This document shows, one piece after another, positions 54,246 to 63,207 of a stretch of 64,000 bases of DNA. The notes beneath the pieces are model-generated. The model did not search any database and had not been told where the DNA came from. It saw only the letters and a program-made list of their open reading frames with translations. Both the position numbers and the translations under genes were made by a program. The stretch is from Paracidovorax anthurii (GTDB taxonomy: Bacteria > Pseudomonadota > Gammaproteobacteria > Burkholderiales > Burkholderiaceae_C), in contig NZ_QLTA01000010.1 of NCBI RefSeq assembly GCF_003269065.1, positions 1 through 64,000 on the forward strand, given 5' to 3'. Each line of letters begins with the position of its first letter. Positions within the stretch are counted from its first letter, which is position 1.

Positions 54246-55535
54246 TCAGCCGCCCGGGCCGGGGGCCTGCGCGATGAGCACCGCGCGGAAGTCGTTCACG
54301 TTGGTCCGCGTGGGCCCGGTGACGACCGCATCGCCCAGCGCCCCGAAGAAGCCGTGGCCGTCGTTGGCCTCCAGGTGCGCGCGCGGGTTCAGCCCCAGCG
54401 CCCGGGCGCGCGCCATCGAGTCGGGCGCGAGCCAGGCCCCCGCGATCTCCTCGCGCCCGTCCACGCCGTCGGTATCGGCCGCCAGGGCGTGGATGCCCGG
54501 CTCGCCGCGCAGCGCGATGGCCAGCGACAGCAGAAACTCCACGTTGCGTCCGCCGCGCCCGGCGCCCCGCACGGTGACGGTGGTCTCGCCACCCGACAGC
54601 AGCACGCAGGGCCCGGCAAACGGCTGGCCACGCCGCGCCACCTGCAGTGCGATGCCGGCCATGGCCCGGCCCACCGCGCGCGCCTCGCCCTCGATGGCAT
54701 CGCCCAGGATGTGCACCGGCCAGCCCGCCTCGCGCCCCGCGTGCGCGGCGGCCTCCAGCGCGGCCTGCGGCGTGGCGACCAGCCGCGTCTCGACCCGCGC
54801 GAGGCGGGCATCGCCCGGCTTCGGGGTCTCGGCCTCGCCGCTCTCCAGCGCGGCCCGCGCGGGCGGCGGCAGCGCGATCCGGTAGCGGTCCGCGATCTCC
54901 AGGGCATCGCGGCAGGTCGTGGGATCGGCGACCGTGGGGCCGGAGGCGATGTCCACCGGATCGTCGCCCGGCACGTCCGACAGCAGCAGGTTCACCACCC
55001 GCGCCGGGTGGCAGGCCACCGCGAGGCGCCCGCCCTTGATGGCCGAAAGATGGCGGCGCACGCAGTTCATCTCCGCGATGTCCGCGCCGCTGGCCAGCAG
55101 CGCGCGGCCGATCGCCTGCTTGTCGTGCAGCGCGAGGCCCGGCCACGGCAGGGGCAGCAGCGCGGAGCCGCCGCCCGAGACGAGGCATAGCACCAGATCG
55201 TCCGCACCCAGGCCCTGCACGAGCGCGAGCATGCGCCGCGCGGCCGCCTCGCCCGCCGCGTCCGGCACCGGGTGCGCGGCCTCCACCACCCCGATGCGCT
55301 CGCACGGCACGGCGTGGCCGTAGCGCGTCACGACCAGGCCCGAGAGCGGTCCAGGCCAGTGCGCCTCCACCGCGCGCGCCATGGCGGCCGCGGCCTTGCC
55401 CGCGCCGATCACCACGGTGCGGCCCCGGGGCGGCGGCGGCAGGTGCGGCGGCACGCACACCTCAGGCCGGGCCGCCGCGACCGCCGCATCGAACATGCGG
55501 CGCAGCAGCGCGCGGGGGTCCGTGGGGCCGCTCAT
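54246..55535 (-). CDS. Glycerate 2-kinase (MOFRL family; TtuD/GckA type)
   Basis: 429 aa. Phosphorylates D-glycerate, the product of tartrate or hydroxypyruvate metabolism. VVIGAGKAAAAMARAVE, LCLVSGGGSALLPLP, the central NCVRRHLSAIKGGRLAV and the MOFRL domain (CVLLSGGETTVTVRGAGRGG, RNVEFLLSLAIAL, ALAADTDGVDG) are diagnostic. Some family members were formerly called hydroxypyruvate reductase. Between the Bug gene and the tartrate dehydrogenase gene, same direction. GC content is very high. Confidence 0.88.
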   Translation of the reverse strand: MSGPTDPRALLRRMFDAAVAAARPEVCVPPHLPPPPRGRTVVIGAGKAAAAMARAVEAHWPGPLSGLVVTRYGHAVPCERIGVVEAAHPVPDAAGEAAARRMLALVQGLGADDLVLCLVSGGGSALLPLPWPGLALHDKQAIGRALLASGADIAEMNCVRRHLSAIKGGRLAVACHPARVVNLLLSDVPGDDPVDIASGPTVADPTTCRDALEIADRYRIALPPPARAALESGEAETPKPGDARLARVETRLVATPQAALEAAAHAGREAGWPVHILGDAIEGEARAVGRAMAGIALQVARRGQPFAGPCVLLSGGETTVTVRGAGRGGRNVEFLLSLAIALRGEPGIHALAADTDGVDGREEIAGAWLAPDSMARARALGLNPRAHLEANDGHGFFGALGDAVVTGPTRTNVNDFRAVLIAQAPGPGG

Positions 55536-55578
55536 GGCGCTTCGCCGGGCACGGTGCGCGCGAGGGAAACGGCCCGGC

Positions 55579-56667
55579 TCAGGCGGCGCGGCGAACGCCG
55601 CCCGCCTGCAGCCGGCCGCACACGGCGGCAGTCACCTGCGCGGTGGTGGCGCGCCCGCCCAGGTCGCCCGTGTGCAGCGCCGGGTCGGCCGTGACCTGCT
55701 CCACGGCCGCCATGAGCCGCGCGGCCGCCGCCGCCTCGCCCAGGTGCTCCAGCAGCATCACGCACGACCAGAAGGTGCCGACCGGATTGGCGAGCCCCTG
55801 ACCCATGATGTCGAAGGCGGAGCCATGGATGGGCTCGAACATGGACGGATAGCGGCGCTCGGGGTCGATGTTGCCCGTGGGCGCGATGCCCAGGCTGCCC
55901 GCCAGCGCGGCGGCCAGGTCGCTCAGGATGTCGGCATGCAAGTTGGTGGCGACGATGGTGTCGAGCGTGCGCGGGCGGTTCACCATGCGCGCCGTGGCGG
56001 CATCCACCAGCTCCTTGTCCCAGGCGACCTCGGGGAACTCGCGCGAGACCTGCAGCGCGATCTCGTCCCACATCACCATCGCGTGGCGCTGCGCGTTGCT
56101 CTTGGTGACCACGGTGAGCTGCCTGCGCGGCCGCGAGCGGGCCAATTGGAAGGCGAAGCGCATGATGCGCTCCACGCCCGCGCGGGTCATCATCGACACG
56201 TCGGTGGCCGCCTCCAGCGGGTGGCCCTGGTGCACGCGCCCGCCCACGCCGGCGTACTCGCCCTCGGAGTTCTCGCGCACGATCACCCAGTCCAGATCGC
56301 CCGGGCCGCAGCGCTTGAGCGGCGCGTCGATGCCCGGCAGGATGCGCGTGGGCCGCACGTTGGCGTACTGGTCGAACCCCTGGCAGATCTTCAGGCGCAG
56401 GCCCCAGAGCGTGATGTGGTCCGGGATGTGCGGGTCGCCCGCGGACCCGAAAAGGATCGCATCCTTGCCGCGCAGCGCGTCCAGGCCGTCGGCCGGCATC
56501 ATCTCGCCATGGGCGCGGTACCAGTCACCGCCCCAGCCAAAGTCTTCGAACTCGAACCGGAAGCCCTCGCCCGACGCGGCCAGGGCCTCCAGCACCTGCC
56601 GCCCGGCGGGAATCACTTCCTTGCCGATGCCGTCTCCGGGAATGGTGGCGATCCTGTAGGTCTTCAT
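55579..56667 (-). CDS. ttuC: Tartrate dehydrogenase/decarboxylase (isopropylmalate dehydrogenase family)
   Basis: 362 aa. NAD-dependent oxidation of tartrate to oxaloglycolate and then glycerate or hydroxypyruvate. The family motifs TYRIATIPGDGIGKEVIPAG, LWGLRLKICQGFDQYANVRP, VIVRENSEGEYAGVGGRVHQ, HADILSDLAAALAGSLGIAP and PSMFEPIHGSAFDIMGQGLA are complete, in the tartrate-DH rather than the leuB branch (ICQGFDQYANVRP). ATG at 56667. Divergent from the LysR gene and followed by the glycerate kinase: a short tartrate-to-glycerate pathway. Confidence 0.87.
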   Translation of the reverse strand: MKTYRIATIPGDGIGKEVIPAGRQVLEALAASGEGFRFEFEDFGWGGDWYRAHGEMMPADGLDALRGKDAILFGSAGDPHIPDHITLWGLRLKICQGFDQYANVRPTRILPGIDAPLKRCGPGDLDWVIVRENSEGEYAGVGGRVHQGHPLEAATDVSMMTRAGVERIMRFAFQLARSRPRRQLTVVTKSNAQRHAMVMWDEIALQVSREFPEVAWDKELVDAATARMVNRPRTLDTIVATNLHADILSDLAAALAGSLGIAPTGNIDPERRYPSMFEPIHGSAFDIMGQGLANPVGTFWSCVMLLEHLGEAAAAARLMAAVEQVTADPALHTGDLGGRATTAQVTAAVCGRLQAGGVRRAA

Positions 56668-56756
56668 GCGCGGCTCCTGCTCCAGTGCAATGCAAATGCG
56701 GTGGTATGACGCTGCGGACTCTAGGGCGCGCAGGCCGCCCCGGATCGGTGCGAAAC

Positions 56757-56771
56757 TCAACCCATTGTTGA
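56757..56771. promoter_or_regulatory. LysR-type operator candidate
   Basis: TCAAC-CCATT-GTTGA, a perfect 5-bp inverted repeat within the 117-base gap between ttuC and the divergent LysR gene. It contains the T-N-A dyad form that LysR regulators bind. It lies 13 bases before the LysR start, so it probably mediates autoregulation. Confidence 0.55.
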
Positions 56772-56784
56772 ATCCAGGTTAACG

Positions 56785-57741
56785 ATGAAAAACACCGCAT
56801 CCGCCGGCATCCAGCCCGCCGAACTGGGCTTTTTCTCCACCCTCGCGGGCAGCGCATCGCTGAGCGCGGCCGCGCGCGAGCTGGGCATCTCCACCGCCGC
56901 CGTGAGCAAGCGGCTGTCGCAGATGGAGACGCGCACCGGCGTCGCGCTGGTCACCCGCAGCACGCGGCGCATGGGCCTCACGCCCGAGGGCGAGGTGTTC
57001 CTGGAGCACGCGCGCCGCATCCTCGCGGACATCGACGGGCTCAACGAACTGCTGGGCCAGTCGCGCGGGGCGCCGCGCGGTCTGCTGCGCATGAACGCGA
57101 CGCTGGGCTTCGGGCGCATGCACGTCGCGCCGCTGATCTCGCGCTTCGCGCGGCGGCACCCGGACGTGGAGATCCAGCTGCAGCTGTCGGTGCACCCGCC
57201 CGCGCTCACCGAGGACGCCTACGACGTCTGCATCCGCTTCGGCGAGCCGCCCGAGGCGCGCGTGATCGCGCAGCGCCTCGCACCCAACCGCCGCATCCTC
57301 TGCGCCGCGCCGTCCTACCTGCGCCAGCACGGCACGCCCCGCACCCCGCGCGAGCTGGAGCGGCACCAGTGCATCGGCATCCGCCAGGGCGACGAGGCCT
57401 ACGGCCTGTGGCGCCTCGGCGCGGGGCGGGGCGCGCGCCAGCGCGCGGAATCCGTGAAGACCCATGGCCACCTCAGCACCAACGACGGCGAAATCGCCGT
57501 GCGCTGGGCGCTGGACGGGCACGGCATCCTGCTGCGCGCCGAGTGGGACGTGAACCGCTACCTGCGCAGCGGCCGGCTCGTGCAGGTGCTGCCGCAGTAC
57601 GACACGCCCGCCGCCGACATCCATGCGGTGTATCCGCAGCGGCACCGGCTCTCCAGCCGCGTGCGGGTGTTCGTGGACTATCTGGCCGAGGCCTTCGCGC
57701 AGGCGGGAGAAACGCTGCGCGCGCCCGCCGCGGCGGGATGA
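56785..57741 (+). CDS. LysR-family transcriptional regulator of the tartrate locus
   Basis: 318 aa. Winged helix at the N-terminus (LGFFSTLAGSASLSAAAREL, GISTAAVSKRLSQMETRTGV, RSTRRMGLTPEGEVFL), then the LysR effector-binding domain (about 95-300). Divergent from ttuC, the usual arrangement for a LysR activator of the neighbouring catabolic genes; the inducer would be tartrate or a related hydroxy acid (inference). Confidence 0.9.
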   Translation: MKNTASAGIQPAELGFFSTLAGSASLSAAARELGISTAAVSKRLSQMETRTGVALVTRSTRRMGLTPEGEVFLEHARRILADIDGLNELLGQSRGAPRGLLRMNATLGFGRMHVAPLISRFARRHPDVEIQLQLSVHPPALTEDAYDVCIRFGEPPEARVIAQRLAPNRRILCAAPSYLRQHGTPRTPRELERHQCIGIRQGDEAYGLWRLGAGRGARQRAESVKTHGHLSTNDGEIAVRWALDGHGILLRAEWDVNRYLRSGRLVQVLPQYDTPAADIHAVYPQRHRLSSRVRVFVDYLAEAFAQAGETLRAPAAAG

Positions 57742-57760
57742 GGAGGAGCGCCGCGCGGGC

Positions 57761-57869
57761 CGCACGCCCGGCATCGCGGCATTCGTGGAAGAGGCCAGGG
57801 CCTGCGGCTTCGTGGCCGATGCCCTCGCGCGGCATGGCATCCAGGGCGCCACGGTGGCGCCGCCCTCTG
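57761..57869 (+). pseudogene. Decayed C-terminal fragment of a periplasmic amino-acid-binding protein
   Basis: A single frame reads RTPGIAAFVEEARACGFVAD, then ALARHGIQGATVAPP, a pattern typical of the C-terminus of Burkholderiales ABC-type polar amino-acid binding proteins. No start codon, signal peptide or upstream domain exists, because the LysR gene ends 20 bases before it. It looks like the remnant of a gene lost when this junction was formed. This is a pattern judgement. Confidence 0.45.
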
Positions 57870-57922
57870 CCGCGCGCCGCCAGCGGCCGCGCACGCGGCG
57901 CGGGGCCCCATGGCGGGGCGGA

Positions 57923-58480
57923 TCAACTCAGCAGCCGCGACGACTTGGGCACGTGCGCCATCAGGAACTCCATCTGGTCGGCCAGGATGCGCCGGTTGCG
58001 CAGGATGAAGTCCTCCCACAGGCTGGGCACGTAGGGGGCATAGAGCAGCGGCATGTGCGCCTGCTCTGGCGTGCGCGGGCCCTTGCGGTGGTTGCAGGGG
58101 CGGCAGGCGGTGACCACGTTCATCCAGTGGTCCACGCCGTTGCGGGCATACGGCACGATGTGCTCGCGCGTGAGGTCTTCCTCGTGGAAATGCCCGCCGC
58201 AGTAGGCGCAGACGTTGCGGTCGCGCGCGAAGAGCTTGCTGTTGGTGAGGGCGGGCCGCAGGTCGAACGGATTGATGTTGGGCACGCCCTTGGTGCCAAC
58301 GATGCTGTTGACCTCGATGACCGACTGCTCGCCCGTGAGCGCGTTGTGCCCGCCGCGAAAGACCGCGATGGGCCCGCCGGACTCCCAGCGCACCTCGCCC
58401 GCGGCATAGTGCGTGACCGCCTGTTCGAGCGAAATCCACGATTGCGGCAGCCCCTGGGCCGACAGCTTCAAGACCTTCAC
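57923..58480 (-). CDS. HNH endonuclease-domain protein
   Basis: 185 aa. The C-terminal HNH finger has Cys91-x2-Cys94, REHIVP (His107), ACRPCNHRKG (Cys126, Cys129, His131). The N-terminal half (VKVLKLSAQGLPQSWISLEQ, IEVNSIVGTKGVPNINPFDL) resembles the conserved small HNH proteins found beside ribF in many betaproteobacteria. The start is the GTG at 58480, because AGGAGG lies about seven bases upstream; no ATG fits as well. Function unknown (repair or defence). Confidence 0.85.
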   Translation of the reverse strand: MKVLKLSAQGLPQSWISLEQAVTHYAAGEVRWESGGPIAVFRGGHNALTGEQSVIEVNSIVGTKGVPNINPFDLRPALTNSKLFARDRNVCAYCGGHFHEEDLTREHIVPYARNGVDHWMNVVTACRPCNHRKGPRTPEQAHMPLLYAPYVPSLWEDFILRNRRILADQMEFLMAHVPKSSRLLS

Positions 58481-58612
58481 AACATCCTCCTGCAACACGA
58501 CAAGATTCGGAACGCTGATGTCTCGCGAGCAGCGCGCGGCCGCCCGTGCCGCACAATATACTCCTATTTCATGACAGATTAGCGTCCAGCGCTTGGTACA
58601 CCTGCGCATTGC

Positions 58613-58629
58613 GCTATCAAAAAACTAGC
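58613..58629. repeat. 17-bp palindrome GCTAT-N7-ATAGC, copy 7 (just upstream of ribF)
   Basis: GCTATCAAAAAACTAGC, with one arm mismatch (the second arm is CTAGC). It sits seven bases before the ribF start codon and so overlaps its ribosome-binding region. Confidence 0.6.
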
Positions 58630-58635
58630 AATCCG

Positions 58636-59685
58636 ATGAAGATCTTCCGAGGCTTCCATCACCCCGGCATCGCCCCCGCCTGCGCGGTCACCATCGGCAA
58701 CTTCGACGGCGTGCACCGTGGCCACCAGGCCATGCTGGCGCTGCTGAGCAGCGAGGCCGCGCACCGCGGTGTGGACAGCTGCGTGCTCACCTTCGAGCCC
58801 CATCCGCGCGACTATTTCGCCGGGGCGCTGCAGCGCCCCGGACTCGCGCCCGCGCGCATCGGCACGCTGCGCGACAAGCTGGAGGAGCTGGCGCGCTGCG
58901 GCGTGCAGCAGACGGTGGTGCTGCCCTTCAACGAGCGGCTCGCGCGGCAGTCTCCGCAGGCCTTCATCGACGACGTGCTGGTGCGCGGCCTGGGTGCGCG
59001 CTACGTGCTGGTGGGTGACGACTTCCGCTTCGGCGCCCAGCGCGCGGGCGACTACGCCATGCTCGACGCGGCCGGGCGCGGCCAGGGCTTCGAGGTGGCG
59101 CGCATGAACAGCTACGAGGTGCACGGCCTGCGCGTTTCCAGCTCGGCCGTGCGCGATGCGCTGGCGCGCGGCGACATGGACGCGGCGGCGGCGCTGCTGG
59201 GCCGCCCCTATGCCATCAGCGGCCACGTGGTGCACGGGCGCAAGCTGGGCCGCGCGCTGGGCGCGAGCGCGGACGGCGCGGGCGACGGCTTTCGCACGCT
59301 GAACCTGCGCTTCGCCCACTGGAAGCCGGCCGCCAGCGGCATCTTCGCCGTGCGCGTGCACGGCCTCGGCGACGAGCCCCTGCCCGGCGTGGCCAACCTG
59401 GGGGTGCGCCCCTCGCTCGACCCCGATGACGTCAATGGCGGCCGCGTGCTGCTGGAGACGCATTGCCTGCAATGGCCGCCCGGCCTGGGGCCCGAGGGGG
59501 CCTACGGTAAAATCATCCGCGTGGAACTCCTGCGCAAATTGCACGACGAGCTGAAATACGACAGCTTCGACGCCCTCACCGCCGGCATCGCCAAGGATTG
59601 CGATGACGCCCGGGCGTACTTCGCCTCCACGCCCGCCGCCAGCTACACGGAAACCCGTCGCCAGACCACGCGCGACCGAATTTGA
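58636..59685 (+). CDS. ribF: Bifunctional riboflavin kinase/FAD synthetase
   Basis: 349 aa. Makes FMN and FAD from riboflavin. N-terminal nucleotidyltransferase: [46 protein letters not shown] and [18 protein letters not shown]-terminal flavokinase: [34 protein letters not shown] and [20 protein letters not shown]. Length is above the usual ~310 because of a loop around 220-235. Start at 58636, immediately after a copy of the 17-bp palindrome. First gene of ribF-ileS-lspA. Confidence 0.95.
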   Translation: MKIFRGFHHPGIAPACAVTIGNFDGVHRGHQAMLALLSSEAAHRGVDSCVLTFEPHPRDYFAGALQRPGLAPARIGTLRDKLEELARCGVQQTVVLPFNERLARQSPQAFIDDVLVRGLGARYVLVGDDFRFGAQRAGDYAMLDAAGRGQGFEVARMNSYEVHGLRVSSSAVRDALARGDMDAAAALLGRPYAISGHVVHGRKLGRALGASADGAGDGFRTLNLRFAHWKPAASGIFAVRVHGLGDEPLPGVANLGVRPSLDPDDVNGGRVLLETHCLQWPPGLGPEGAYGKIIRVELLRKLHDELKYDSFDALTAGIAKDCDDARAYFASTPAASYTETRRQTTRDRI

Positions 59686-59801
59686 CGCCGGCGCGGCCCG
59701 TCCGCCCGCATCGAACCCGCTCCGGCGCAGTCCCGGCTCCCCACCCTTCCCGTCCTGGCGGCCCGCCCATCGCCGGCAGCCATGCCCCCTCCAGCCCAGC
59801 C

Positions 59802-62660
59802 ATGTCCGACACCACGAACTCCGCCACCGAAGCCAGCCCCGGCACCGACTACCGCGCCACGCTGAACCTGCCCGACACACCCTTCCCCATGCGCGGCGAC
59901 CTGCCCAAGCGCGAACCCGGCTGGGTGAAGGAATGGGACGAGAAGGGCATCTACAAGAAGCTGCGCGACGCGCGCTGCGGCGCCCCGAAATTCATCCTGC
60001 ACGACGGCCCGCCCTACGCCAACGGCCAGATCCACATGGGCCACGCGGTGAACAAGATCCTCAAGGACATGATCACCAAGGCGCGCCAGCTGGAGGGCTT
60101 CGACGCGCTCTACGTGCCGGGCTGGGACTGCCACGGCCTGCCGATCGAGAACGCCATCGAGAAGAAGCACGGCCGCAACCTCTCGCGCGACGACATGCAG
60201 GCCAAGAGCCGCGCCTACGCCACCGAGCAGATCGCGCAGCAGATGGCCGACTTCCAGCGCCTGGGCGTGCTCGGCGAATGGGACAACCCCTACAAGACGA
60301 TGAACTTCGCCAACGAGGCGGGCGAGATCCGCGCCTTCAAGCGCGTGATCGAGCGCGGCTTCGTCTACCGCGGCCTCAAGCCCGTGTACTGGTGCTTCGA
60401 CTGCGGCTCCTCGCTCGCCGAGTTCGAGATCGAGTACGCGGACAAGAAGAGCACCACGCTGGACGTGGCCTTCAAGGCCCATGACCCCGCGGCGCTGGCC
60501 GCCGCCTTCGGCCTGCCGGCGCTGGCGCGCGATGCCTTCATCGTGATCTGGACCACGACGGCCTGGACCATTCCCGCCAACCAGGCGCTGAACCTCAACC
60601 CGGAGATCCGCTTCGCCCTGGTGGAGACCGACCGCGGCCTGTTCGTGCTGGCCGAGCCCCTCGTGGAATCGTGCCTGCAGCGCTGGGGCCTGGAAGGCCG
60701 CGTGCTGGCCACCACGCCGGGCGAGAAGCTCGGCGGGCTGGAGTTCGAGCACCCGCTGCACGACGTGCACGAGGGCTTCCGCCGCACCGCGCCCGTGTTC
60801 CTGGCCGACTACGCCACCGCCGACGACGGCACCGGCATCGTGCACTCCTCGCCCGCCTATGGCCTGGAGGATTTCAACTCCTGCCGCGCCAACGGCATGG
60901 CCCTGGAGGACATCCTCAACCCCGTGCAGGGCAACGGCACCTACGCGGCCGATTTCCCGCTGTTCGGCGGCCAGCACATCTGGAAGGCCGTGCCGGTCAT
61001 CATCGAGGCGCTGCGCGATGCCGGCCGCCTGATGGCCACCAAGGACATCGTCCACAGCTACCCGCACTGCTGGCGCCACAAGACCCCCGTGATCTACCGC
61101 GCGGCCGCGCAGTGGTTCGTCCGCATGGACGAGGGCGAAGGCGTGTTCACGAAGGACAAGGCCCCGAAGACGCTGCGCCAGCTTGCGCTGGAGGCCATCG
61201 AGCACACCGGCTTCTACCCCGAGAACGGCAAGGCCCGCCTGCACGACATGATCGCCAACCGGCCCGACTGGTGCATCTCGCGCCAGCGCAGCTGGGGCGT
61301 GCCGATCCCGTTCTTCCTGCACAAGGATTCGGGCGAGCTGCATCCGCGCACGATGGAGATCCTCGACCAGGCGGCCGATATCGTCGAGCAGGGCGGCATC
61401 GAGGCCTGGAGCCGCGTGGCGGTCGAAGACATCCTCGGCGCCGAGGACGCGCCCCACTACACCAAGAGCACCGACATCCTGGAGGTGTGGTTCGACTCGG
61501 GCTCCACCTTCAGCCACGTGCTGCGCGGCACGCACCCGGGCGTGCACCACGACAGCGGCCCCGAGGCCGACCTGTACCTGGAGGGCCACGACCAGCACCG
61601 CGGCTGGTTCCACTCCTCGCTGCTGCTGGCCTGCGCGCTCTACGGCCGCGCGCCGTACAAGGGCCTGCTCACGCACGGCTTCACGGTGGACAGCCAGGGC
61701 CGCAAGATGAGCAAGTCGCTCGGCAACGGCATCGACCCGCAGGAGATCAACAAGAAGCTCGGCGCCGAGATCATCCGCCTCTGGGTGGCCGCCAGCGACT
61801 ACTCGGGCGACATCGCGGGCGACGACAAGATCCTGGCGCGCGTGGTCGATGCCTACCGCCGCATTCGCAACACGCTGCGCTTCCTGCTGGCCAACGTGAG
61901 CGACTTCGATCCGCAGGCCGATGCCGTGCCGTTCGAGCAGATGCTGGAGATCGACCGCTACGCGCTCACCCGCGCGGCCGCCTTCCAGGCCGAGGTGCTG
62001 GCGCACTACAAGGTGTACGAGTTCCACCCGGTGGTCGCCAAGCTGCAGCTCTACTGCTCGGAAGACCTGGGCGGCTTCTACCTCGACGTGCTCAAGGACC
62101 GCCTCTACACCACCGCGCCCAAGAGCCTCGCGCGCCGCAGCGCCCAGACCGCGCTGCACCAGATCACGCACGCGATGCTGCGCTGGATGGCGCCGTTCCT
62201 GTCGTTCACGGCCGAGGAGGCCTGGAAGGTGTTCGGCGGCTCCGAGTCCATCTTCCTGGAAACCTATGCCACGCTGCCCGGCGCCGACCAGGGCCTGGCC
62301 GCCAAGTGGGCGCGCATCCGCGAGCTGCGCGACGCGGTGAACAAGGAGATCGAGACCCTGCGCGCAGCCGGCCAGGTGGGCGCCTCGCTGCAGGCCGTCG
62401 TCACGCTCACGGTGCCGCCCGAGGACCATGCGCTGCTCGCCAGCCTGGGCGACGATCTGAAGTTCGTCTTCATCACATCCGCTATCGAATTAGTAGCAGG
62501 AAACGCAATGGATATCGCGACCCGACCCAGCTCAGACCCCAAATGCGAGCGCTGCTGGCACTACCGCGCCGACGTGAGCCACGACGCCGCCCACCCCACG
62601 CTGTGCGGCCGCTGCACCAGCAACCTGTTCGGCACCGGCGAGCGCCGGGAGCACGCCTGA
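59802..62660 (+). CDS. ileS: Isoleucyl-tRNA synthetase
   Basis: 952 aa class I synthetase. HIGH motif as HMGH (78-81, in [13 protein letters not shown]), KMSKS (635-639), editing domain with the TTxTxP-type loop ([19 protein letters not shown]), and a C-terminal zinc finger CERC (from about 916) with CGRC. A copy of the 17-bp palindrome lies in the codons just before the finger ([12 protein letters not shown]). Start at 59802 chosen by [20 protein letters not shown]. The stop overlaps lspA by one base (TGATG). Confidence 0.97.
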   Translation: MSDTTNSATEASPGTDYRATLNLPDTPFPMRGDLPKREPGWVKEWDEKGIYKKLRDARCGAPKFILHDGPPYANGQIHMGHAVNKILKDMITKARQLEGFDALYVPGWDCHGLPIENAIEKKHGRNLSRDDMQAKSRAYATEQIAQQMADFQRLGVLGEWDNPYKTMNFANEAGEIRAFKRVIERGFVYRGLKPVYWCFDCGSSLAEFEIEYADKKSTTLDVAFKAHDPAALAAAFGLPALARDAFIVIWTTTAWTIPANQALNLNPEIRFALVETDRGLFVLAEPLVESCLQRWGLEGRVLATTPGEKLGGLEFEHPLHDVHEGFRRTAPVFLADYATADDGTGIVHSSPAYGLEDFNSCRANGMALEDILNPVQGNGTYAADFPLFGGQHIWKAVPVIIEALRDAGRLMATKDIVHSYPHCWRHKTPVIYRAAAQWFVRMDEGEGVFTKDKAPKTLRQLALEAIEHTGFYPENGKARLHDMIANRPDWCISRQRSWGVPIPFFLHKDSGELHPRTMEILDQAADIVEQGGIEAWSRVAVEDILGAEDAPHYTKSTDILEVWFDSGSTFSHVLRGTHPGVHHDSGPEADLYLEGHDQHRGWFHSSLLLACALYGRAPYKGLLTHGFTVDSQGRKMSKSLGNGIDPQEINKKLGAEIIRLWVAASDYSGDIAGDDKILARVVDAYRRIRNTLRFLLANVSDFDPQADAVPFEQMLEIDRYALTRAAAFQAEVLAHYKVYEFHPVVAKLQLYCSEDLGGFYLDVLKDRLYTTAPKSLARRSAQTALHQITHAMLRWMAPFLSFTAEEAWKVFGGSESIFLETYATLPGADQGLAAKWARIRELRDAVNKEIETLRAAGQVGASLQAVVTLTVPPEDHALLASLGDDLKFVFITSAIELVAGNAMDIATRPSSDPKCERCWHYRADVSHDAAHPTLCGRCTSNLFGTGERREHA
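62481..62497. repeat. 17-bp palindrome GCTAT-N7-ATAGC, copy 8 (inside ileS)
   Basis: GCTATCGAATTAGTAGC. It encodes part of SAIELVA in a non-catalytic linker before the zinc finger of IleRS. As in copy 6, the repeat is read as SAI in frame. Confidence 0.6.
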
Positions 62661-63160
62661 TGGCCGCCCGCGGCAATGCGGCGGGGCGCGGCGCCCTGTG
62701 GCCCTGGCTGGTCTGGGCACTGTTCATCCTGGTGGCCGACCAGTTCACCAAGACGCTGATCCTGGGCTATTACCGGCTGGGCGACGCCACCACCATCACC
62801 AGCTTCTTCAACATCGTGCGCGCCCACAACACCGGTGCCGCGTTCTCGTTCCTGGCGGATGCGGGCGGCTGGCAGCGCTGGGTGTTCACGGGCATCGGCG
62901 TGGCCGCCGCGCTCTTCATCGTGTGGCAGCTGCGCGCGCACCCGGGGCAGCGGCTCTTCTGCTTCGCGCTCTCCAGCATCCTGGGCGGCGCGATCGGCAA
63001 CGTGGTGGACCGCATGATGCACGGCTACGTGGTGGACTTCCTCGACTTCCACGCGCGCGGCTGGCATTTTCCGGCTTTCAACCTCGCGGATTCGGCGATC
63101 ACCGTCGGGGCGGCGTGCCTGATCCTGGACGAGCTGCTGCGGGTGCGCAAATCCTCCTGA
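62660..63160 (+). CDS. lspA: Lipoprotein signal peptidase (signal peptidase II)
   Basis: 166 aa with four membrane spans. Cleaves prolipoproteins before the lipidated Cys. Signatures [54 protein letters not shown] and [15 protein letters not shown] hold the two catalytic aspartates (about Asp126 and Asp144). ATG overlaps the ileS stop. Last gene of ribF-ileS-lspA; the expected coaBC is replaced by a gene on the other strand. Confidence 0.95.
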   Translation: MAARGNAAGRGALWPWLVWALFILVADQFTKTLILGYYRLGDATTITSFFNIVRAHNTGAAFSFLADAGGWQRWVFTGIGVAAALFIVWQLRAHPGQRLFCFALSSILGGAIGNVVDRMMHGYVVDFLDFHARGWHFPAFNLADSAITVGAACLILDELLRVRKSS

Positions 63161-63166
63161 GGCCTG

Positions 63167-63207
63167 GACCGGCCCCGGCGAAGCACTCCTGACCGGGAGG
63201 GCCGGTC
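63167..63207. other. Hairpin between lspA and the right-edge gene
   Basis: GACCGGCCC (63167-63175) and GGGCCGGTC (63199-63207) form a perfect 9-bp stem with a 23-base loop between convergent genes. There is no T-run, so it is not a standard terminator, but it may block readthrough on either strand. Confidence 0.4.

Noticed and set aside
56757-56771. The TCAAC-N5-GTTGA dyad as a terminator
   Set aside because: Short arms and no T-run; position between divergent genes fits an operator.
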